Positions 7,903-12,188 of a DNA stretch of 12,188 nucleotides are shown here, one piece after another. Each line of letters opens with the position of its first letter. The first letter of the stretch is position 1. A program made the translations under genes and the position numbers. The notes beneath the pieces were generated by a model. The model saw nothing but the letters and a program-made list of their open reading frames with translations, ran no database searches and was not told the origin of the DNA. This DNA comes from Clostridiales bacterium (GTDB taxonomy: Bacteria; Bacillota; Clostridia; TANB77; CAG-508): assembly GCA_003518755.1 (NCBI GenBank), contig DOYA01000154.1, positions 1 to 12,188 on the forward strand, in the 5' to 3' direction.

Positions 7903-8589
7903 ATGTCAAGACAAGCAAGAAGTGATCTTAAAACCAATTTATTTCATATTATGGTTCAAGGAATTAATAAAAGTTATATATTTAATGATTCAATTGATAT
8001 AAAATATTATATAAAACTGTTATACGAGCTTAATAATCAACACAATATACAAATAATAGCTTATTGTGTAATGAATAATCATACTCATATTTTAATTAAA
8101 AGTGAAAATATTGATGAAATGAGTAAATTTATGAAAAGAGTAAATGTTAAATTTAGTAGATATTATAATAAGAAGCATAATAGAGTTGGATATGTTTTTA
8201 GAGATAGATTTAAGTCTCAAGGAATATATTCTGAAAAACATATGTATAATTGTATAAGATATATATATGAGAACCCTGTTAAGGCTGGTATATGTAAGAG
8301 CCCCAACGAATATCCGTATTCTAATTATAATAAAAAAATTGATATCTATAATAATGAAGATTGTATGTCGTTTATAGATACGGAAGAGGATACTAATATG
8401 TGTTGTGAGTTTATGTTAAAAGAAATACTTAAAAAGAATAATATTGATTTAATTGAGTTAAAGAATAATAAAGATTTATTACGCAATATAGTGAAAATAA
8501 TGATAAAACAGTATAAATATTCATTAAGAAACATATCAGAAAAATTAGGGATAGGAAGAGAAACAATTAGAAAACTTAACGTAAAATAG
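7903..8589 (+). CDS. REP-associated tyrosine transposase (IS200-like Y1 family)
   Basis: 228 residues, ATG start with AAGGAG seven bases upstream. The N-terminal ~140 residues are a Y1_Tnp (TnpA_REP) domain: FHIMVQGINK near the start, the HUH motif as NNH60-T-H62-ILIK, GYVFRDRFKS (96-104), and the helix NCIRYIYENPVKAGI, where Tyr120 or Tyr122 should be the catalytic tyrosine. PYSNY follows, as in the family. The C-terminal part ends with a likely helix-turn-helix (SLRNISEKLGIGRETIRKL). Such enzymes cut and rejoin single-stranded DNA at hairpin-forming REP sequences. The palindromic repeats flanking the gene, and the related ones at 5767, 9224 and 9257, are the obvious substrates. The gene looks intact and shows no in-frame CGG. 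Confidence 0.9.
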   Translation: MSRQARSDLKTNLFHIMVQGINKSYIFNDSIDIKYYIKLLYELNNQHNIQIIAYCVMNNHTHILIKSENIDEMSKFMKRVNVKFSRYYNKKHNRVGYVFRDRFKSQGIYSEKHMYNCIRYIYENPVKAGICKSPNEYPYSNYNKKIDIYNNEDCMSFIDTEEDTNMCCEFMLKEILKKNNIDLIELKNNKDLLRNIVKIMIKQYKYSLRNISEKLGIGRETIRKLNVK

Positions 8590-8595
8590 AGAAAA

Positions 8596-8630
8596 GTTGT
8601 CAAAAAGGTCCGTCCCCATTGACAACTTTT
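8596..8630 (-). repeat. REP-type repeat, right copy; encodes EngB C-terminus
   Basis: Reverse complement of 7756-7790 with no mismatch over 35 bases. GTTGTCAA (8596-8603) and TTGACAAC (8619-8626) form the outer stem. It contains the engB stop codon (8600-8602) and encodes about its last ten residues (KVVNGDGPF and stop). Confidence 0.85.
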
Positions 8631-9200
8631 TCAATAATTTCCCACACATCATCTGAATATATTTTCTTTTCAGAAGAGAATGGAAGCATTATATTATCCA
8701 TTAAAGGATTAAGTTCTTTTTGCAAAGATTCACATGTTGGAATAACTTTAGTTGGAGCAATTTTATCTGCTTTATTTGCAAGTATTAAAAATGGTTTATT
8801 ACTTGAAATTATATAATTATACATAAGTCTGTCATTTTCAGTAGGAGAGTGCCTTATATCTATTAAAAAGATAATTAATGAAATCTTTTTGCTATTAAAC
8901 AAATATTGCTCTATAAAGCTACCAACTTTTTCTTGTTCTTGTTTTGACATTTTGCTATATCCATAACCTGGTAAATCAACAAAATAAAACTTTTCATCAA
9001 TATTATAAAAATTAATTTGTCTAGTTTTACCGAGGCTCTGAACTTGTACGAGCCAATTTTTTTCTATTAATCATAGTATTAATAAAACTTGATTTTCCAA
9101 CATTAGATTTTCCAACTAAAACAATTTCAGGTAAATCGTTTTTTGGGTATTGTTTTGGATTCACTGCTGAAATCTCAAATTTTGGGTTTTTAACAATCAC
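8600..9200 (-). CDS. engB: Ribosome-biogenesis GTPase EngB/YsxC, with a +1 frameshift
   Basis: EngB is a TrmE-Era-EngA-YihA-Septin-type GTPase needed for large-subunit assembly. I place the start at GTG 9198-9200, nine bases after AGGAG, giving the usual N-terminus MIVKNPKFEISAVNPKQYP. An upstream ATG at 9299 would add a repeat-encoded, non-homologous stretch. The G1 motif is GKSNVGKSS (30-38). At residue 56 an extra C (plus-strand position 9032) breaks the frame, and CGG is followed directly by TAA. Skipping C gives TSSEP-GKTRQINFYNI, the conserved G2 region, then DLPGYG (G3, 75-80) and NKADKI (G4), for 199 residues in total, the normal family length. The last residues (NGDGPF) come from an inserted REP-type repeat. 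Downstream of serS, convergent with uvrB and the transposase gene. Confidence 0.9.
9029..9035 (-). other. Putative +1 frameshift site CCT-C-GGT in engB
   Basis: Read on the minus strand, the zero frame is CCT CGG TAA (stop); the conserved protein needs CCT, skip C (9032), GGT AAA ACT (P-G-K-T). A stop directly after CGG means that normal decoding yields only about 57 residues and loses most GTPase motifs. Confidence 0.7.
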
Positions 9201-9223
9201 GGCAAAAATCTCCTTAACATAAT

Positions 9224-9248
9224 ATTTGCAAAAAAGGACCGTCCCCAA
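9224..9248. repeat. REP-like repeat, tandem copy 1 upstream of engB
   Basis: ATTTGC, six A, GGACCGTCCCCAA; an exact 25-base direct repeat of 9257-9281, eight bases away. Shares AAAAAGG(A/T)CCGTCCCC with the repeats flanking the transposase. Lies in the engB 5' leader. Confidence 0.75.
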
Positions 9249-9256
9249 ATGAAAAA

Positions 9257-9281
9257 ATTTGCAAAAAAGGACCGTCCCCAA
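9257..9281. repeat. REP-like repeat, tandem copy 2, after the serS stop
   Basis: Exact 25-base copy of 9224-9248. Including flanks, AATTTGCAA (9256-9264) and TTGTAAATT (9282-9290) form a nine-pair outer stem with one G-T pair, so it folds like the other REP copies. It reaches the serS stop codon. Confidence 0.75.
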
Positions 9282-9288
9282 TTGTAAA

Positions 9289-10569
9289 TTATCTTTCAAT
9301 TTGTTCTAGTCCGCCCATGTATGGACGAAGAACCTCTGGTACCGTAATACTTCCATCTTCATTATAATTGTTTTCAAGAACTGCAATCAAACCTCTTGGA
9401 GAGGCAACAACAGTGTTATTTAAAGTGTGTGGGAAATAATTTCCATTTTCACCTTTTACACGAATTCCAAGTCTTCTAGATTGTGCATCTCCTAAAGTTG
9501 AACAACTGCATACTTCAAAATATTTTTTCTGTCTTGGACTCCAAGCTTCAATATCACAAGATTTTACTTTTAAGTCAGCTAAATCTCCAGAACAGCAATC
9601 TAACTGTCTTACAGGGACATTCCAACTTCTAAATAAATCTACGCTTAATTTCCACATTTTATTATACCAATTCATAGATTCTTCAGGCTCACATATAACA
9701 ATCATTTCCTGCTTTTCAAATTGATGAACACGATATAATCCTCTTTCTTCTAAACCATGAGAACCTATTTCTTTCCTAAAACATGGGGAATATGAAGTCA
9801 TATTAATAGGAAGCTCATTCTTTTTTATTATTTGATCTTTAAATTTTCCTATCATAGAATGCTCTGAAGTTCCAATTAAATATAAATCTTCATTTTCGAT
9901 TTTATACATCATAGCATCCATTTCTTCAAAACTCATAACACCTGTTACAACATCTGAACGAATCATAAAAGGAGGGATTGCATAAGTGAAACCATTATTA
10001 ATCATATAATCTCTGGCATATGCGAGCATTGCTTCATGAAGCCTAGCAATATCTCCAATTAAATAATAAAAACCAACTCCACTTGTTCTTCCAGCAGATT
10101 CTTTATCTAAACCATTAAATTGTGCAATGATATCTGCATGATGAGGTATTTCATAATCTGGAACTATGGGTTCACCAAATCTTTGCACTTCAACATTTTG
10201 GCTATCATCTTTTCCAATAGGTACAGATTCATGCATAATATTTGGAATTCTCATCATTCTTTTCTTTATTTCTTCTGAAAGCTCATCTTCTAATTTTTCA
10301 TTTTCAACTAATTGGTTATTAATTTCTTCAACCTTTGTCTTAATTTCTTCGGCTTTTTCTTTTTCTCCATTTTTCATAAAGGATCCAATTTGATTACTTA
10401 AATTTTTCCTTGTCTGTCTAAGATTATCACCATTTAGTTTAGAAGCACGATATTTTTTATCTAAATCAATTACTTCATCAACTAGTACTAGTTTTTCATC
10501 TTGAAATTTTTTCTTGATGTTTTCTTTTACAACATCTGGATTTTCTCTTAAAAATTTAATGTCTATCAT
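9289..10569 (-). CDS. serS: Seryl-tRNA synthetase
   Basis: Class II aminoacyl-tRNA synthetase charging tRNA-Ser in the cytoplasm; 426 residues, ATG with GAGGAGG just upstream. Residues about 1-110 form the tRNA-binding antiparallel coiled coil (Lys/Glu-rich, NLRQTRKNLSNQI). The catalytic core then shows GRTSGVGFYYL, a TSEHSMIGKF segment where most bacterial enzymes have a T-x-E-V-P-like one, motif 2 as SPCFRKEIGSHGLEERGLYRVHQFEKQEM, SCSTLGDAQSRRLGIR, and motif 3 as LNNTVVASPRGLIAVLENN. These variants match a SerRS subtype that I associate with gut Clostridia, from memory, not from a search. Full length, no in-frame CGG. It has its own promoter and probably cotranscribes engB through the repeats between them. 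Confidence 0.93.
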   Translation of the reverse strand: MIDIKFLRENPDVVKENIKKKFQDEKLVLVDEVIDLDKKYRASKLNGDNLRQTRKNLSNQIGSFMKNGEKEKAEEIKTKVEEINNQLVENEKLEDELSEEIKKRMMRIPNIMHESVPIGKDDSQNVEVQRFGEPIVPDYEIPHHADIIAQFNGLDKESAGRTSGVGFYYLIGDIARLHEAMLAYARDYMINNGFTYAIPPFMIRSDVVTGVMSFEEMDAMMYKIENEDLYLIGTSEHSMIGKFKDQIIKKNELPINMTSYSPCFRKEIGSHGLEERGLYRVHQFEKQEMIVICEPEESMNWYNKMWKLSVDLFRSWNVPVRQLDCCSGDLADLKVKSCDIEAWSPRQKKYFEVCSCSTLGDAQSRRLGIRVKGENGNYFPHTLNNTVVASPRGLIAVLENNYNEDGSITVPEVLRPYMGGLEQIER

Positions 10570-10600
10570 AATTTTCCTCCTCTACAAAAATTTTATATGT

Positions 10601-10629
10601 ATTATATAATAAATTTCTCTAGATATCAA
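10601..10629 (-). promoter_or_regulatory. SigA-type promoter for serS
   Basis: On the minus strand TTGATA (10624-10629) and TATAAT (10601-10606) are separated by exactly 17 bases, about 30 bases before the serS start. No T-box leader fits in this short space. Confidence 0.7.
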
Positions 10630-10662
10630 GGAAAATTGGAAAATATATTGAAAAAAAATCTG

Positions 10663-11049
10663 TCATTGTTTTTTCATTTTTGGTTTTGAGATTAGAGAAG
10701 CAATGTATCCGAAAAATACAGCTGCAGAAATTCCACCAGCACTTGCTTTTAAGCCACCTGTAAAAGCTCCTAAAATACCATTTTCTTTAACAGATTCAAT
10801 AGCGCCTTTTGCTAAATTATTGCCAAATCCTAAGAGTGGAACAGTTGCTCCACAGCCTGCAAAATCAACTAAATACTTATATAACCCCAAACCACCTAAA
10901 ATAGTGCCTAAAGTAACAAAAGTTACTAGGATTCTTGCTGGGGTTAATTTGGTTTTATCAATTAAAATTTGTCCAATAACACATATTAAGCCACCTACTA
11001 TAAAAGCTTTAAATAACATCATATAATCAAAATTTTGCCAAAATTCCAT
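10663..11049 (-). CDS. spoVAE: Stage V sporulation protein AE (SpoVAE/SpoVAEb type)
   Basis: 128 residues, ATG start with AAAGGA six bases upstream. It is a glycine-rich integral membrane protein with hydrophobic segments at about 12-29, 38-57, a central GCGATVPLLGFGNNLAKGA segment typical of the family, and about 105-121. SpoVA proteins form the channel that moves dipicolinic acid, with calcium, into the forespore and out again during germination. It lies 17 bases after spoVAD and is surely cotranscribed with it. Length and motifs look normal. Confidence 0.88.
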   Translation of the reverse strand: MEFWQNFDYMMLFKAFIVGGLICVIGQILIDKTKLTPARILVTFVTLGTILGGLGLYKYLVDFAGCGATVPLLGFGNNLAKGAIESVKENGILGAFTGGLKASAGGISAAVFFGYIASLISKPKMKKQ

Positions 11050-11066
11050 TTTTTATCCTTTCAACT

Positions 11067-12069
11067 TTACACTTCAATAGAAATTGCTTGTGCAATTCCA
11101 GGAATAGATTCCCCTTGCTGTGCACTCATAGAATTCATTAAAGCACCTGTAGCGATTAGTAATACTTTTTTTAAATTTTTCTTTTTTAATTCATTATATA
11201 AATATCCTGAAAAAACACTTGCTATACAACCACATCCACTTCCACCTGAATGTGTATCTTGTTTATTTTTTTCAAATATTAATGCTCCACAATCATTATA
11301 AACAGATTTAATATTAAAGCCAGATTTGTCTGCTAAATCTATAAGAATATCTTTTCCAATTAATCCCAAATCTCCTGTGATAATTGCATCATAATATGAT
11401 GGGGTTCTATCTGTATCTGAAAAGTGGGTAAGAAGTGTATCTAAAGCAGCTGGAGCCATTGCAGCTCCCATATTATTTGCATCTTTAATACCCATATCAA
11501 CAATTTTTCCGAGATGTAATATGAGTAATAAAGGGGCCATTCCCATCTTTGGAAAGAATTAATGCTCCAGATGCAGTTACTGTCCATTGTGCAGTTGGAG
11601 GTCTTTGATTACCTAATTCCAATGGGAATCTAAATTGTCTTTCTGCACTACAGAAATGACTTGATGCACAGCAAATAGCATAATTAATACCATTTTCTAT
11701 AAAAACTGATGCTAATTGCATTGCTTCAACAAAGGTTGAACAAGCACCAAAAATACCATAGAAAGGGACATTTAATTCTCTTAAACCAAATGTTGATGAT
11801 ATACATTGATTTATCAAGTCTCCAGCAAAACAATATTCTATTTTCTCAGTAGGAATTCCAGATTTTGCAATTAAAGTATTAACAGTTTCTTTAACAATTT
11901 TACTTTCTGCTTTTTCCCAGCTTTTTTCTCCCCACATTTCATCTTCTAAGCATTTATCAAAATACTTTGCCAGTGGTCCATCTGCTTCTTTAGGACCAAC
12001 TATTGCGGCTGTGTTTAGAATTGTAGGGGGATTGTCAAATTTGATTGTTTGTTTACCTAATTTTTGCAT
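11067..12069 (-). CDS. spoVAD: Stage V sporulation protein AD, with a +1 frameshift
   Basis: SpoVAD is a thiolase-fold protein of the inner spore membrane complex that binds dipicolinic acid. The start ATG has AAAGGAG eight bases upstream. Residues 1-186 cover the N-terminal part, with FAGDLINQCISS, GACSTFVEAM and CCASSHFCSAERQFRFP. Then an extra C (plus-strand position 11511) breaks the frame, leaving a 190-residue product ending TSRKNC. Skipping C gives ITS-GKIVDMGIKDANNMGAAMAP and runs to the stop for 333 residues in total, close to the usual ~338. The second half contains the family's NDCGALIFE and HSGGSGCGC segments. An alternative reading is two separate fragments of a pseudogene, but no other damage is seen. 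No spoVAC lies in the 119 bases upstream, unlike the usual spoVAC-AD-AE order. Confidence 0.9.
11508..11514 (-). other. Putative +1 frameshift site TCT-C-GGA in spoVAD
   Basis: On the minus strand the zero frame reads TCT CGG AAA AAT TGT TGA; the conserved protein needs TCT, skip C (11511), GGA AAA ATT (S-G-K-I). The same nine bases without the extra C (TCT GGA AAA) occur intact in-frame in uvrB at 5891-5899. Confidence 0.7.
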
Positions 12070-12100
12070 TTTTATTACTCCTTTTACAAATTTTACTTAT

Positions 12101-12130
12101 TGTATAGAATTTAAAAATAACATGTATCAA
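12101..12130 (-). promoter_or_regulatory. Candidate promoter for spoVAD-spoVAE
   Basis: On the minus strand TTGATA (12125-12130) and TATACA (12101-12106) are 18 bases apart, about 30 bases before the spoVAD start. Forespore SigG control would be expected for these genes, but the boxes fit a SigA consensus as well as a SigG one. The rest of 12070-12188 shows no gene. Confidence 0.35.
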
Positions 12131-12188
12131 TTTTAAATAAAGCATTAAACTAAAATAGCTTGAGTATTAAATATAAAATATACTAGAC

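Larger units (their letters stand above)
7756..8630 (+). mobile_element. RAYT/IS200-like unit bounded by 35-bp perfect inverted repeats
   Basis: A single Y1-type transposase gene lies between identical 35-bp repeats in inverted orientation (7756-7790 and 8596-8630), about 875 bases end to end. The unit sits exactly between the converging 3' ends of uvrB and engB and overlaps both. No target duplication is seen, as expected for Y1 enzymes. Whether it moves as a unit or is a resident RAYT beside its REP sequences cannot be told from one copy. Confidence 0.7.

Noticed and set aside
8600..8950. A separate small protein starting with MSKQEQEK
   Set aside because: It is the C-terminal part of EngB, in frame with GKTRQINFYNI after the skipped C. 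No ribosome binding site fits that start.
9224..9281. Two 25-base direct repeats as a minimal CRISPR array
   Set aside because: There are only two copies, an 8-base spacer and no cas genes. The sequence belongs to the REP family found around the transposase.
10570..10662. A serine T-box leader before serS
   Set aside because: Only about 25-30 bases separate the promoter from the start codon, too few for a T-box, and no antiterminator motif is seen.
5924..11514. A -1 slippery-sequence or prfB-like stop-codon frameshift
   Set aside because: The needed shift is +1, there is no X XXY YYZ heptamer, and the A-site codon is CGG, not a stop. Only uvrB has an SD-like element nearby.

Overview
The window is about 12.2 kb of AT-rich DNA with codon use dominated by AAA, GAA, AGA and TTA. 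It carries spore-specific genes (spoVAD, spoVAE), strong AGGAGG-type ribosome binding sites and a lineage-typical SerRS. This points to an endospore-forming member of the Clostridia, probably an uncultured or gut-type lineage. No rRNA, tRNA or CRISPR array was found.

Layout. At 1-992 is the 3' part of a DUF4422 polysaccharide-biosynthesis gene, followed by two hairpins. At 1181-2382 a good promoter leads through a short reading frame into an XRE/ImmA-IrrE regulator-protease gene, whose 3' side repeats the same two-hairpin arrangement. At 2583-7796 a promoter drives a tight rightward operon: a membrane-anchored Ig-domain polysaccharide deacetylase, a CapA-like metallophosphatase, a small two-TM protein and uvrB. 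At 7756-8630 sits an IS200-like/RAYT (REP-associated tyrosine transposase) gene between perfect 35-bp inverted repeats. These repeats form the last codons of uvrB on one side and of engB on the other. From 8600 to 12069 everything is leftward: engB, two tandem REP-type repeats, serS with its own promoter, spoVAE and spoVAD.

Main observation. Three conserved genes (uvrB, engB, spoVAD) are each interrupted by the same lesion, one extra C between an NCU codon and a conserved glycine codon: ACU-C-GGA, CCU-C-GGU and UCU-C-GGA. Skipping that C restores exact full-length proteins (660, 199 and 333 residues) with intact motifs. In each case the zero-frame codon at the break is CGG. Reading the confident genes by eye, I found no other in-frame CGG, except one three codons before the stop of the small membrane protein, inside a REP-type repeat. 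CGU, CGC and CGA are all used normally. The same dicodons without the extra C (ACT GGA, TCT GGA) occur intact elsewhere in the window, which argues against a systematic base-calling fault. The working hypothesis is widespread +1 ribosomal frameshifting at an unassigned or very slow CGG codon. The main alternative, unresolved here, is consensus error or true gene decay.

The second theme is the REP/RAYT family. At least five related repeats with the core AAAAAGG(A/T)CCG lie within 3.5 kb around the transposase gene, and three protein C-termini are written in repeat sequence.
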